Source: Paraburkholderia monticola (GTDB lineage Bacteria > Pseudomonadota > Gammaproteobacteria > Burkholderiales > Burkholderiaceae). Taken from it: 64,000 nucleotides of DNA. Below the pieces are notes generated by a model. It was not told where the DNA came from and did no database searches. It saw nothing but the letters and a program-made list of their open reading frames with translations. The stretch's first letter is position 1. The number at the start of each line of letters is the position of its first letter. This document shows positions 32,242 through 41,377 of the stretch, piece after piece. The position numbers were made by a program, and so were the translations under genes. The DNA lies in assembly GCF_001580545.1 (NCBI RefSeq), contig NZ_LRBG01000038.1, forward strand, positions 186,001-250,000, written 5' to 3'.

Positions 32242-33741
32242 ATGAACGATTTCAGTCAACCGCCGATCCAGCCCGAGCATCATGCGCGCGATCCGCACAA
32301 CCCGCGCGAGCGGTACGCGGCAGGCGTGATGAAATACCGCGAGATGGGTTACTGGCAACCGGATTACGAGCCGAAAGAGACCGACGTGATCGCGCTCTTT
32401 CGGATCACGCCGCAACCCGGTGTCGAACCCGAAGAGGCGGCGGCCGCGGTGGCCGGCGAATCGTCGACCGCGACGTGGACGGTGGTGTGGACCGACCGGC
32501 TCACCGCCTGCGACATGTATCGCGCGAAGGCGTATCGCGTCGAGCCGGTGCCGGTGTCCCGCGCCGACGAGCCGCAGTACTTCGCGTATATCGCTTATGA
32601 ACTCGATCTGTTCGAGGAGGGCTCGGTCGCGAACCTGACCGCGTCGATCATCGGCAACGTGTTCGGCTTCAAGCCGCTGAAGGCGTTGCGGCTCGAAGAC
32701 ATGCGCATTCCCGTCGCGTATCTGAAGACGTTCCAGGGGCCGCCGACCGGGATCGTCGTCGAGCGCGAACGGCTCGACAAATATGGGCGGCCGCTGCTCG
32801 GCGCGACGGTCAAGCCGAAGCTCGGTCTGTCGGGCAAGAACTATGGACGGGTGGTCTACGAAGGCCTGCGCGGCGGCCTCGATTTCCTGAAGGACGACGA
32901 GAACATCAACTCGCAGGCGTTCATGCACTGGCGCGACCGTTTCCTGTTCGCGATGGAGGCGGTGAGCCGCGCGCAGGCGGAAACCGGCGAGGTCAAGGGC
33001 CACTACATGAACGTGACGGCCGGCACGATGGAGGACATGTACGAGCGCGCCGAATTCGCGAAGGAACTCGGCTCGTGCATCGTGATGATCGACCTCGTGG
33101 TCGGCTGGACCGCGATCCAGTCGATGTCGCGCTGGGCTCGCAGGCACGACATGATCCTGCATCTGCATCGCGCCGGACACGGCACCTACACGCGGCAACG
33201 CAGCCACGGCATCTCGTTTCGCGTGATCGCCAAGTGGCTGCGGATGGCGGGCGTCGACCATGCGCACGCGGGCACGGCGGTCGGCAAGCTCGAAGGCGAT
33301 CCGCTCGCGGTGCAGGGCTACTACAACGTGTGCCGCGACGCGCACAACGCGGTCGACCTGTCGCGCGGCATCTTCTTCGATCAACCGTGGGCCGGCTTGC
33401 GCAAGGTGATGCCGGTCGCCTCGGGCGGGATTCACGCGGGACAGATGCATCAGCTGCTCGACCTGTTCGGCGACGACGCGATCCTGCAGTTCGGCGGCGG
33501 CACGATCGGCCATCCGGCCGGCATCCAGGCCGGCGCGACCGCGAACCGCGTCGCGCTCGAAGCGATGGTGAAAGCGCGCAACGAGGGCCGCGACCTGCTG
33601 CGCGAAGGGCCCGACGTGCTCGAAGCCGCCGCGCGCTGGTGCACGCCGCTCAAGCAGGCGCTCGATACGTGGCGCGACGTGACCTTCAACTACGCGTCGA
33701 CCGACACCCCCGATTTCGCCGCCACGCCGACGGCGGCCTAG
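32242..33741 (+). CDS. rbcL: Ribulose-bisphosphate carboxylase large subunit, form I (IC-like)
   Basis: A 499-residue RuBisCO large chain. The carbamylated lysine is Lys217 in GGLDFLKDDE; KPKLGLSGKN holds the catalytic Lys, and HLHRAGHGTYTRQ and the GGGTIGHPAG phosphate site are intact. The N-terminal style (PRERYAAGVMKYREMGYW) is that of red-type form IC enzymes, in line with CbbX two genes on. It fixes CO2 onto RuBP in the cytoplasm. It heads an operon rbcL-rbcS-cbbX-fbp-prk-tkt-fba-rpe. Confidence 0.97.
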   Translation: MNDFSQPPIQPEHHARDPHNPRERYAAGVMKYREMGYWQPDYEPKETDVIALFRITPQPGVEPEEAAAAVAGESSTATWTVVWTDRLTACDMYRAKAYRVEPVPVSRADEPQYFAYIAYELDLFEEGSVANLTASIIGNVFGFKPLKALRLEDMRIPVAYLKTFQGPPTGIVVERERLDKYGRPLLGATVKPKLGLSGKNYGRVVYEGLRGGLDFLKDDENINSQAFMHWRDRFLFAMEAVSRAQAETGEVKGHYMNVTAGTMEDMYERAEFAKELGSCIVMIDLVVGWTAIQSMSRWARRHDMILHLHRAGHGTYTRQRSHGISFRVIAKWLRMAGVDHAHAGTAVGKLEGDPLAVQGYYNVCRDAHNAVDLSRGIFFDQPWAGLRKVMPVASGGIHAGQMHQLLDLFGDDAILQFGGGTIGHPAGIQAGATANRVALEAMVKARNEGRDLLREGPDVLEAAARWCTPLKQALDTWRDVTFNYASTDTPDFAATPTAA

Positions 33742-33761
33742 CTGGACCGGGCTTTGCCGCT

Positions 33762-33778
33762 GGCGCTTTACGAGCGCC
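33762..33778 (+). other. Intercistronic stem-loop between rbcL and rbcS
   Basis: GGCGCT-TTACG-AGCGCC, 20 bases after rbcL, followed by only two T. More likely an mRNA-stabilising or attenuating hairpin than a full terminator, since rbcS must be expressed with rbcL. Confidence 0.45.
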
Positions 33779-33857
33779 TTGGCAACGCGGTGCAACGTCA
33801 CCGCGCGGGGCACTCTTGACGCTGATCTGAACGCGACATCCATCCACGAGGTTCGTC

Positions 33858-34286
33858 ATGCGTATTACTCAAGGAACGTTTTCTTTTCTGCCCGAGCTGA
33901 CCGACGAGGAAATCGGCCTGCAGATCGACTACGCGCTGCGCCAGGGCTGGGCCTGCTCGGTCGAATTCACCGATGACCCGCATCCGCGCAACACCTACTG
34001 GGAAATGTGGGGGCTGCCGATGTTCGACCTGCATGACGCGGCCGGCGTGTTGCAGGAGGTCAGGGCTTGCCGTGAGGCGCGGCCGCAGCACTACATCAAG
34101 GTCAACGCGTTCGATTCGGTGCGCACCTTCGAGACGATGCGGCTGTCGTTCATCGTCAACCGGCCGGATGTGGAGCCGGGCTTCCGTCTGACGCGCCAGG
34201 ACGCGCGAGGGCGCACGCAGCGCTACAGCATGACGGGTTATGCGAGCGACCGGCCGGCGGGTGAGCGTTATGGGGCGGTGGGCTGA
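33858..34286 (+). CDS. rbcS: Ribulose-bisphosphate carboxylase small subunit
   Basis: A 142-residue small chain starting MRITQGTFSFLPELTDEEIGLQIDYALRQGW, with EFTDDPHPRNTYWEMWGLPMFDLHD. The long C-terminal extension after FIVNRP is typical of red-type (form IC/ID) small subunits, where it forms a beta-hairpin in the holoenzyme channel. It lies 116 bases after rbcL. Confidence 0.96.
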   Translation: MRITQGTFSFLPELTDEEIGLQIDYALRQGWACSVEFTDDPHPRNTYWEMWGLPMFDLHDAAGVLQEVRACREARPQHYIKVNAFDSVRTFETMRLSFIVNRPDVEPGFRLTRQDARGRTQRYSMTGYASDRPAGERYGAVG

Positions 34287-34371
34287 CCCGCCGAGCGCGC
34301 GGTAAAGCGCACGACGAAGCCCACGACACATCCCACAACCAAGCCCACCGCACCCGCCGCAAGGAGGAACG

Positions 34372-35364
34372 ATGACAGACGCCGCCCTCGCGGACGCACG
34401 CCCCGCGTCCGCCGCGCACAGCGACGCCGCCGCGCCCCATGTCGATCTCGCGGCGCTGTACCGCGACTCGGGCATCGGCGAGGTGCTCGGCGAACTCGAT
34501 CGCGATCTGGTCGGGCTCGCGCCCGTGAAGACGCGCATTCGCGAGGTCGCCGCGCATCTGCTGGTCGAACGCGCGCGCGCTTCGCTGGGTCTGGCGGGCG
34601 GCGCGCCGACCTTGCACATGTGCTTCTCCGGCAATCCCGGCACCGGCAAGACGACAGTCGCATTGCGCATGGCCGAGGTGCTGCACCGGCTCGGCTACAT
34701 TCGCCGCAATCATCTGGTGTCGGTGACGCGCGACGATCTGGTCGGCCAGTACATCGGCCACACCGCGCCGAAAACGCGCGACGTGCTCAAGCGCGCGATG
34801 GGCGGCGTGCTGTTCATCGACGAAGCGTATTACCTGTACCGCCCCGAGAACGAACGCGACTACGGACAGGAAGCGATCGAGATCCTGCTGCAGACGATGG
34901 AGAACCAGCGCAGCGACCTCGTCGTGATACTGGCCGGCTACGCGTCGCGCATGGAAGTGTTCTTCGAGAGCAATCCGGGTTTCCGCTCGCGCATCGCGCA
35001 TCACATCACGTTTCCCGATTACACGGAAGCCGAGCTGCTCGACATCGCCGAGCGGATGCTCGACACCATGCACTACCGCTTCGATGCCGCGTCGCGCCGC
35101 GCGTTCGCCGACTATCTGGCGCGCCGCCTCCGCCAGCCGAATTTCGCCAACGCGCGCTCGGTGCGCAATGCGCTCGACCGCGCGCGGCTGCGTCAGGCGA
35201 ACCGTCTGTTCGCGAGCGCCTTGCAAGGCGGCGAGCCGATCGACGCCGCCACGCTGACGCTGATCGACGCCGCCGACGTGCGCGCGAGCCGCGTGTTCGA
35301 CGCGCCCACGCCGTCCTCGCCATCGCCATCCACCGCGCGCGCCGTCGCGGCGCCGCCGGGCTGA
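34372..35364 (+). CDS. cbbX: RuBisCO activase CbbX (AAA+)
   Basis: A 330-residue AAA+ ATPase: Walker A GNPGTGKTT (87-95), Walker B GGVLFIDEAYYLY and sensor region NPGFRSRIAHHITF. CbbX remodels inhibited red-type RuBisCO by threading the large-subunit C-terminus, activated by RuBP. GGAGG precedes the start. The C-terminal 20 residues are Pro/Ser/Ala-rich and probably disordered. Confidence 0.95.
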   Translation: MTDAALADARPASAAHSDAAAPHVDLAALYRDSGIGEVLGELDRDLVGLAPVKTRIREVAAHLLVERARASLGLAGGAPTLHMCFSGNPGTGKTTVALRMAEVLHRLGYIRRNHLVSVTRDDLVGQYIGHTAPKTRDVLKRAMGGVLFIDEAYYLYRPENERDYGQEAIEILLQTMENQRSDLVVILAGYASRMEVFFESNPGFRSRIAHHITFPDYTEAELLDIAERMLDTMHYRFDAASRRAFADYLARRLRQPNFANARSVRNALDRARLRQANRLFASALQGGEPIDAATLTLIDAADVRASRVFDAPTPSSPSPSTARAVAAPPG

Positions 35365-35391
35365 ATCACGACACCCTCCAGGGAGAACGCC

Positions 35392-36495
35392 ATGCAGGAC
35401 GGACGCACGACACTTTCGAAGTTCCTGATCGACACGCTCGATCGCCCGCCGTGTACGGACCACACGCGCGACACGGCGGGCCTCTCCGCGCTGCTGATCG
35501 ACGTGGCGGCCGCGATCAAATCGATCTCGGCGATGCTGACCAAGGGCGCGCTCGGCGGCAACTATGGTTCCGCGCAAACCGTCAACACGCACGGCGAGGA
35601 GCAGAAGAAGCTCGATGTCTCGACCAACGACATCTTCGTCCAGCAATGCGAATGGGACGGCTTGCTGGCGGCGATGGTGTCCGAGGAAATGGAGCACGTC
35701 TACGCGATTCCGCCGGACTATCCGCGTGGCGAGTATCTGCTCGCGTTCGATCCGCTCGATGGCTCGTCGAATATCGACATCAACGGCGTGGTCGGCTCGA
35801 TCTTCTCGGTGCTGCGCACGCGCGACCCCGCCGAAGATGCGACCAGCGAAGCCGCGTTCCTGCGGCCTGGCTGCGAACAGGTCGCGGCCGGCTATGCCGT
35901 GTATGGACCGTCGACGATGCTGGTGCTGTCGGTCGGCAACGGCACGCATGGCTTCACGCTGGAGCGCGAGATCGGCAACTTCGTGCTCACCCATTCGAAC
36001 ATCAGGATTCCGGAAGAGACCGCCGAGTTCGCGATCAACGCGTCGAACGAGCGCTTCTGGGAGCCGCCCGTGCGCCGTTACGTGCAGGAGTGCAAGGACG
36101 GCCGCAGCGGCTGCCGCGCGCGCGACTTCAATATGCGCTGGATCGCCTCGATGGTCGCGGAAGTGCATCGCATCCTGATGCGCGGCGGCGTGTTCATGTA
36201 TCCGCGCGATTCGAAAACGCCGGCGATGGAAGGCCGCCTGCGCCTGCTCTACGAAGCGAATCCGATGAGCTTTCTGGTCGAGCAGGCGGGCGGCCTCGCG
36301 ATCACCGGCCGCGAACGGATTCTCGACGTCGCGCCGCGTGCGCTGCATGGCCGCGTGCCGGTGATACTCGGCTCGAAGAACGAGGTCGAGCGCATCGCGC
36401 GCTATCACGGCGAATACGACCGCGGCGAAGACAAGCCCTTCAGCTCGCCGCTGTTCGGCACGCGCTCGCTGTTCCTGCCGGATTTCACGGCGTGA
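35392..36495 (+). CDS. cbbF: Class I fructose-1,6-bisphosphatase
   Basis: A 367-residue enzyme with the metal and substrate motifs LAFDPLDGSSNIDINGVVGSIF, GNGTHGFTLER and FMYPRD. It releases phosphate from FBP (and probably SBP, since no separate SBPase is in the operon) in the Calvin cycle. It lies 27 bases after cbbX with GGGAG 8 bases before the ATG. Confidence 0.94.
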   Translation: MQDGRTTLSKFLIDTLDRPPCTDHTRDTAGLSALLIDVAAAIKSISAMLTKGALGGNYGSAQTVNTHGEEQKKLDVSTNDIFVQQCEWDGLLAAMVSEEMEHVYAIPPDYPRGEYLLAFDPLDGSSNIDINGVVGSIFSVLRTRDPAEDATSEAAFLRPGCEQVAAGYAVYGPSTMLVLSVGNGTHGFTLEREIGNFVLTHSNIRIPEETAEFAINASNERFWEPPVRRYVQECKDGRSGCRARDFNMRWIASMVAEVHRILMRGGVFMYPRDSKTPAMEGRLRLLYEANPMSFLVEQAGGLAITGRERILDVAPRALHGRVPVILGSKNEVERIARYHGEYDRGEDKPFSSPLFGTRSLFLPDFTA

Positions 36496-36550
36496 CGAGC
36501 GGCTGACGGCGCGCACGACGCACAGAACACAGCCATCCGGAGACAAACGC

Positions 36551-37423
36551 ATGTCAGTCAAACATCCGATCATCGCGGTGACCGGCTCGAGCGGCGCGGG
36601 CACCACCACCGTCATGAAGAGCTTCATGCATATCTTCAGACGCGAGCACATCAATGCGCAGATCGTCGAAGGCGATGCGTTCCATCGCTACGACCGCAAC
36701 GGCATGCGCGCGGCCATGCAGGAGCGCGAACGCGACGGCGTGCCGAATTTCAGCCACTTCGGCCCGGAAGCGAATCTGCTCGAAGAACTCGAGACGCTGT
36801 TCACGCGCTACGGCGAAAACGGCAGCGGGCAGTTTCGCCACTACGTGCACGACGCGGCCGAGATGCAGCAGTACAAGCAGGACGGCGGCACCTTCACACC
36901 GTGGGAGGAGGTCGCAGCCGGCACCGACCTGATGTTCTACGAAGGGCTGCACGGCGCGGCCGTGACCGACAAGGTCGACATCGCGCGGCATGCGGATCTG
37001 CTGATCGGCGTCGTGCCGATCATCAACCTCGAATGGATCCAGAAGCTGCACCGCGATCAGACGATGCGCGGCTATACGCACGAAGCGGTGGTCGACACGA
37101 TTCTGCGGCGCATGCCGGACTACGTGAACTACATCTGCCCGCAGTTCTCGCGCACGCATGTGAATTTCCAGCGCGTGCCGACCGTCGACACCTCGAATCC
37201 GTTTACCGCCCGCGAGATTCCGCAGCCCGACGAGAGCTTCGTGGTGATCCGCTTCGCGCGACCGAAGGGCATCGACTTCCAGTATCTGCTGACGATGCTG
37301 CACGACTCGTTCATGTCGCGCCCGAACGTGATCGTCGTGCCGGGCGGCAAGATGGGACTCGCGATGCAGCTGATCTTCACGCCGATGATCCTGCAGCTGA
37401 TCGACCGGCGCTCGCGCGCCTGA
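36551..37423 (+). CDS. cbbP: Phosphoribulokinase
   Basis: A 290-residue kinase with P-loop GSSGAGTTT, EGDAFHRYDR, and DLMFYEGLHGA as catalytic-base region. It is the proteobacterial class (PrkB), usually allosterically regulated by NADH. It makes RuBP for RuBisCO. GGAG lies before the ATG; gap to fbp is 55 bases. Confidence 0.95.
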   Translation: MSVKHPIIAVTGSSGAGTTTVMKSFMHIFRREHINAQIVEGDAFHRYDRNGMRAAMQERERDGVPNFSHFGPEANLLEELETLFTRYGENGSGQFRHYVHDAAEMQQYKQDGGTFTPWEEVAAGTDLMFYEGLHGAAVTDKVDIARHADLLIGVVPIINLEWIQKLHRDQTMRGYTHEAVVDTILRRMPDYVNYICPQFSRTHVNFQRVPTVDTSNPFTAREIPQPDESFVVIRFARPKGIDFQYLLTMLHDSFMSRPNVIVVPGGKMGLAMQLIFTPMILQLIDRRSRA

Positions 37424-37469
37424 ACGTTAGGCGGCGCATGCCGAGCTTCATTTCCCAAGGAGAAATCCG

Positions 37470-39554
37470 ATGAGTGCAGTCGCGCAACCGCTTGACGCAC
37501 CCGCCACGCGCTCGATGGCCGACGCGCTGCGCATGCTGGCAATCGACGCCGTGGAAGCCGCGAAGTCGGGGCATCCCGGCATGCCGCTCGGCATGGCCGA
37601 GATCGCGGTCGCGTTGTGGGACCGGCATCTGAAGCACAACCCGGGCAATCCGGCGTGGCCCGATCGTGATCGCTTCGTGTTGTCGAACGGACATGGTTCG
37701 ATGCTGCTGTATGGGCTGCTGCATCTGAGCGGCTACGACCTGCCGATCGACGAGTTGAAGCGCTTCCGGCAGTTGCACAGCAAGACGCCGGGGCATCCGG
37801 AAGTGGGCGTCACGCCCGGTGTCGAAACGACCACCGGGCCGCTCGGCCAGGGGCTCGCGAACGGCGTCGGCATGGCGCTCGCCGAGGCCTTGCTCGCGCG
37901 CGAGTTCAACCGGGCCGGACATCGGATCGTCGATCACCGCACCTATGTGTTCGTCGGCGACGGCTGTCTGATGGAAGGTATTTCGCACGAAGCGGCGTCG
38001 CTCGCGGGCACGCTGAAGCTCGACAAGCTGACGGTGCTGTACGACGACAACGGCATTTCGATCGACGGCCACGTCGCGCAATGGTTCGCCGACGACACCC
38101 CCGCGCGCTTCGCGGCGTACGGCTGGCACGTGGTGCGCGAGGTGGACGGCCACGACGTTGACGCGGTCGATCGCGCGCTGCACGCCGCGCGTGCCACCGG
38201 GCGGCCGACGCTGATCTGCTGCCGCACGGTGATCGGCCAGGGCGCGCCGTCGAAGGCCGGCACGCACGACGTGCATGGCGCGCCGCTCGGCGCCGACGAG
38301 GTCGAACGCACGCGCCGCGCGCTCGGCTGGGCGCATCCGCCGTTCGAGATTCCCGACGGGATTCGCGCGAACTTCGACGCGAGCGCACGCGGTGCCGCCG
38401 CCGAAGCCGAGTGGCGCGCGCGGTTCGACGCGTATCGCCGGCACTATCCGGTCGAGGCCGCCGAATTCGAGCGTCGCGTAGAGGGCAGGCTGCCCGCGCA
38501 GTGGCAGGACACGGTTCGCGCGCTGCTGCGCGACGCGGATCGCGCGGCCGAATCGATCGCGACGCGCAAGGCCTCGCAACAGGCGATCGCCGCGCTCGCA
38601 CGCAGCCTGCCGGAACTGCTCGGCGGCTCGGCGGACCTGACCGGCTCGAATCTGACGGACTGGCGCGGCGCGGTCGACGTCCGCGCCGACCGCAGTGAGA
38701 ACGGCGGCGGTCTGCGCGGCGGCAACTACGTGCACTACGGCGTGCGCGAGTTCGGCATGAGCGCGGTGATGAACGGGATTGCGCTGCATCGCGGCTACCT
38801 GCCGTTCGGCGGCACGTTCCTGACGTTCTCCGACTATGCGCGCAACGCGTTGCGGATGGCCGCGCTGATGAAAACGCGCTCGATCTTCGTCTTCACGCAC
38901 GACTCGATCGGCCTCGGCGAGGACGGTCCCACGCATCAGGCGGTCGAGCACGCGGCCAGCCTCAGGCTGATTCCGGGGCTCGACGTCTGGCGCCCTTGCG
39001 ACACCGTCGAGACCGCTCAGGCGTGGATCGGCGCGGTGGAACGGGATGGGCCGTCGTGTCTGCTGCTGAGCCGCCAGAACCTGCGCTTCGTGACGCGCTC
39101 GGCCGAGCAGATCGCTGCGATCGCGCGTGGCGGGTACGTGTTGCGTGACTGGCCGGACGAAACATCGTCTGCGCCTAGCGAGCAACCCGCGCGCATTGTG
39201 CTGATCGCCACGGGCTCCGAGGTGTCCCTCGCGCTCGACGCCATCGCGCCGCTCGCGGCCGCCGGCATCGTCGCGCGGGTCGTGTCGATGCCATCGACCA
39301 CCGCGTTCGACCGGCAGCCGCGCGCTTGGCGCGACGCGGTGCTGCCGCCGGGCGTGCAGCGCGTCGCGATCGAGGCGGGCGTGCGCGCGTTCTGGCGGCA
39401 ATACGTCGGGCTCGACGGTGGCGTCGTCGGTATCGATACGTTCGGCGAATCGGCGCCGGCCGTTGCGTTGTTCGAGCATTTCAGGCTGAACACCGAGGCG
39501 GTGGTCGACGAAGCCTGCCGCGTCGCGGACCGTACGCGCCAGGCGCGCGGCTAG
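37470..39554 (+). CDS. cbbT: Transketolase
   Basis: A 694-residue thiamine-diphosphate enzyme: GHPGMPLGMAEIA, ThDP motif GDGCLMEGISHEAASLAGTLKLDKLTVLYDDN, and HDSIGLGEDGPTHQAVEH in the pyrimidine domain. It shifts two-carbon units in the regenerative part of the cycle. Preceded by AAGGAG. Confidence 0.95.
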   Translation: MSAVAQPLDAPATRSMADALRMLAIDAVEAAKSGHPGMPLGMAEIAVALWDRHLKHNPGNPAWPDRDRFVLSNGHGSMLLYGLLHLSGYDLPIDELKRFRQLHSKTPGHPEVGVTPGVETTTGPLGQGLANGVGMALAEALLAREFNRAGHRIVDHRTYVFVGDGCLMEGISHEAASLAGTLKLDKLTVLYDDNGISIDGHVAQWFADDTPARFAAYGWHVVREVDGHDVDAVDRALHAARATGRPTLICCRTVIGQGAPSKAGTHDVHGAPLGADEVERTRRALGWAHPPFEIPDGIRANFDASARGAAAEAEWRARFDAYRRHYPVEAAEFERRVEGRLPAQWQDTVRALLRDADRAAESIATRKASQQAIAALARSLPELLGGSADLTGSNLTDWRGAVDVRADRSENGGGLRGGNYVHYGVREFGMSAVMNGIALHRGYLPFGGTFLTFSDYARNALRMAALMKTRSIFVFTHDSIGLGEDGPTHQAVEHAASLRLIPGLDVWRPCDTVETAQAWIGAVERDGPSCLLLSRQNLRFVTRSAEQIAAIARGGYVLRDWPDETSSAPSEQPARIVLIATGSEVSLALDAIAPLAAAGIVARVVSMPSTTAFDRQPRAWRDAVLPPGVQRVAIEAGVRAFWRQYVGLDGGVVGIDTFGESAPAVALFEHFRLNTEAVVDEACRVADRTRQARG

Positions 39555-39588
39555 AACAGAGATTTCATGTCATATCGAGGAGCACGCC

Positions 39589-40626
39589 ATGGCCTTCATC
39601 ACTCTGCGGCAACTGCTGGATCACGCGGCCGAACACGACTACGGCGTGCCCGCGTTCAACGTCAACAACATGGAGCAGATTCACGCGATCATGCGCGCGG
39701 CCGAGGCCACCGACAGCCCGGTGATCCTGCAGGCGTCGGCGGGGGCGCGCAAATACGCGGGCGAGCCGTATCTGCGTCATCTGGTGCTCGCCGCGCTCGA
39801 AGCGCACCCGGACATTCCGCTCGTGCTGCATCAGGACCACGGCGCGAGCCCCGCCGTCTGTCAGCAGGCGATCCGCTCGGGCTTCACGTCGGTGATGATG
39901 GACGGCTCGCTGTTGCCCGACCAGAAAACCCCCGCCGCCTACGACTACAACGTCGAGGTGAGCCGGCGCGTGGTGGAGGCCGCGCACGCGGTCGGCGTGT
40001 CGGTCGAGGGCGAGCTGGGCTGTCTCGGCTCGCTCGAAACCGGCAGCGCGGGCGAAGAGGACGGCGTCGGCGCGCAGGGCAAGCTCACGCGCGAGCACCT
40101 GCTGACCGATCCGGACGAAGCGCGGCGCTTCGTGGACGCGACTGGCGTCGATGCGCTCGCGATCGCGATCGGCACTTCGCACGGCGCGTACAAGTTCAGC
40201 CGCGAGCCGACCGGCGACATTCTCGCGATCGACCGCATCGCCTCGATCCATGCGCGCATTCCGAACACGCATCTGGTGATGCACGGTTCGTCGTCGGTGC
40301 CGCAGGAATGGCTCGCGGTGATCCGCGAATACGGCGGCGAGATTCCGACCACCTATGGCGTGCCCGTCGACGAAATCCGTCGCGGCATCGCGCAGGGCGT
40401 GCGCAAGGTCAATATCGACACCGACATCCGTCTCGCGATGAGCGGCGCGATGCGTCGATCGCTCGCCCATGCGCGCTCGGAGTTCGATCCGCGCGCGGCC
40501 TTGAAGGCCGCCACCGCGGCGGCGAGCGCGATCTGCGTCGAGCGCTTCGAGGCCTTCGGTTGCGCGGGGCAGGCGGCGCGTATCAAGCCGCTGCCGCTCG
40601 ACACGATGGCGAGCCGTTACCACTGA
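39589..40626 (+). CDS. cbbA: Class II fructose-bisphosphate aldolase, Calvin cycle type
   Basis: A 345-residue zinc aldolase: LHQDHGASP (zinc His), SVMMDGS, VEGELGCLGSLETG and VMHGSSSVPQ, with KVNIDTDIR near the C-terminus. It forms FBP and SBP. A GAGGAG site precedes the ATG; gap to tkt is 34 bases. Confidence 0.95.
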   Translation: MAFITLRQLLDHAAEHDYGVPAFNVNNMEQIHAIMRAAEATDSPVILQASAGARKYAGEPYLRHLVLAALEAHPDIPLVLHQDHGASPAVCQQAIRSGFTSVMMDGSLLPDQKTPAAYDYNVEVSRRVVEAAHAVGVSVEGELGCLGSLETGSAGEEDGVGAQGKLTREHLLTDPDEARRFVDATGVDALAIAIGTSHGAYKFSREPTGDILAIDRIASIHARIPNTHLVMHGSSSVPQEWLAVIREYGGEIPTTYGVPVDEIRRGIAQGVRKVNIDTDIRLAMSGAMRRSLAHARSEFDPRAALKAATAAASAICVERFEAFGCAGQAARIKPLPLDTMASRYH

Positions 40627-40648
40627 CGCCACCGGCACGGAGAACGCG

Positions 40649-41356
40649 ATGCGCGAATTCCTGATTGCTCCGTCGCTGCTGTCGGCGGATTTTGCCCGGC
40701 TCGCCGACGAGATTCGCGACGTGACGGCGGCCGGCGCGGACTGGATTCATCTGGACGTGATGGACAACCACTACGTGCCGAATCTGACGGTCGGGCCGCT
40801 GGTCTGCTCGGCGATCCGGCCTTACACGTCGCTGCCGTTCGACGTGCATCTGATGACCGCGCCGGTCGATCCGCTCGTGACCGCGTTCGCCGAGGCGGGC
40901 GCGAACCTGATCAGCTTTCATCCGGAGGCGACGCTGCACGTGCATCGAACCATCGAGCTGATCCGCTCGCACGGAGCGCGGGCAGGGCTCGCGCTGAATC
41001 CGGCGACGCCGCTCGCGGTGCTCGATCACGTGCTGGAGATGCTCGACGTCGTGCTGGTGATGTCGGTGAATCCGGGCTTCGGCGGGCAGGCGTTCATCGC
41101 CGAAACGCTCGACAAGCTGCGGCTGCTGCGCGAGCGCGTCGACACGACGATGCAGCGCACCGGACGGCCTTTGCTGATCGAAGTGGACGGCGGCGTGAAG
41201 GCGTCGAACATCGCGCGTGTTGCCGAAGCGGGCGCCGATGTGTTCGTCGCGGGCTCGGCCGTGTTCGGCGCGAGCGATCGCGCGCAGGCGATTCGCGGCA
41301 TGCGCGCTGAATTGGCGAGAGTCGACGAACGCGTGGGCGTGGCCGCCGTGCATTGA
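40649..41356 (+). CDS. cbbE: Ribulose-phosphate 3-epimerase
   Basis: A 235-residue TIM-barrel metalloenzyme: IAPSLLSADFARL, DWIHLDVMDNHYVPNLT (metal ligands), DVHLMT, VMSVNPGFGGQ and IEVDGGV. It interconverts ribulose-5-P and xylulose-5-P. Last gene of the cbb operon; it converges with the DUF6513 gene across 21 bases with no evident terminator hairpin. Confidence 0.95.
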   Translation: MREFLIAPSLLSADFARLADEIRDVTAAGADWIHLDVMDNHYVPNLTVGPLVCSAIRPYTSLPFDVHLMTAPVDPLVTAFAEAGANLISFHPEATLHVHRTIELIRSHGARAGLALNPATPLAVLDHVLEMLDVVLVMSVNPGFGGQAFIAETLDKLRLLRERVDTTMQRTGRPLLIEVDGGVKASNIARVAEAGADVFVAGSAVFGASDRAQAIRGMRAELARVDERVGVAAVH

Positions 41357-41377
41357 GCGTGCTTTTTCCGGGCTCGT

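Noticed and set aside
31845..32243. A 132-codon minus-strand frame between pqqA and rbcL
   Set aside because: No Shine-Dalgarno or family match; it covers the pqqA promoter element and the rbcL leader.
34156..36654. An 832-codon minus-strand open frame over cbbX and fbp
   Set aside because: Antisense shadow of strongly supported Calvin cycle genes.
41357..41377. Terminator between rpe and the DUF6513 gene
   Set aside because: A short T-run (CTTTTT) is present but no stable stem precedes it.
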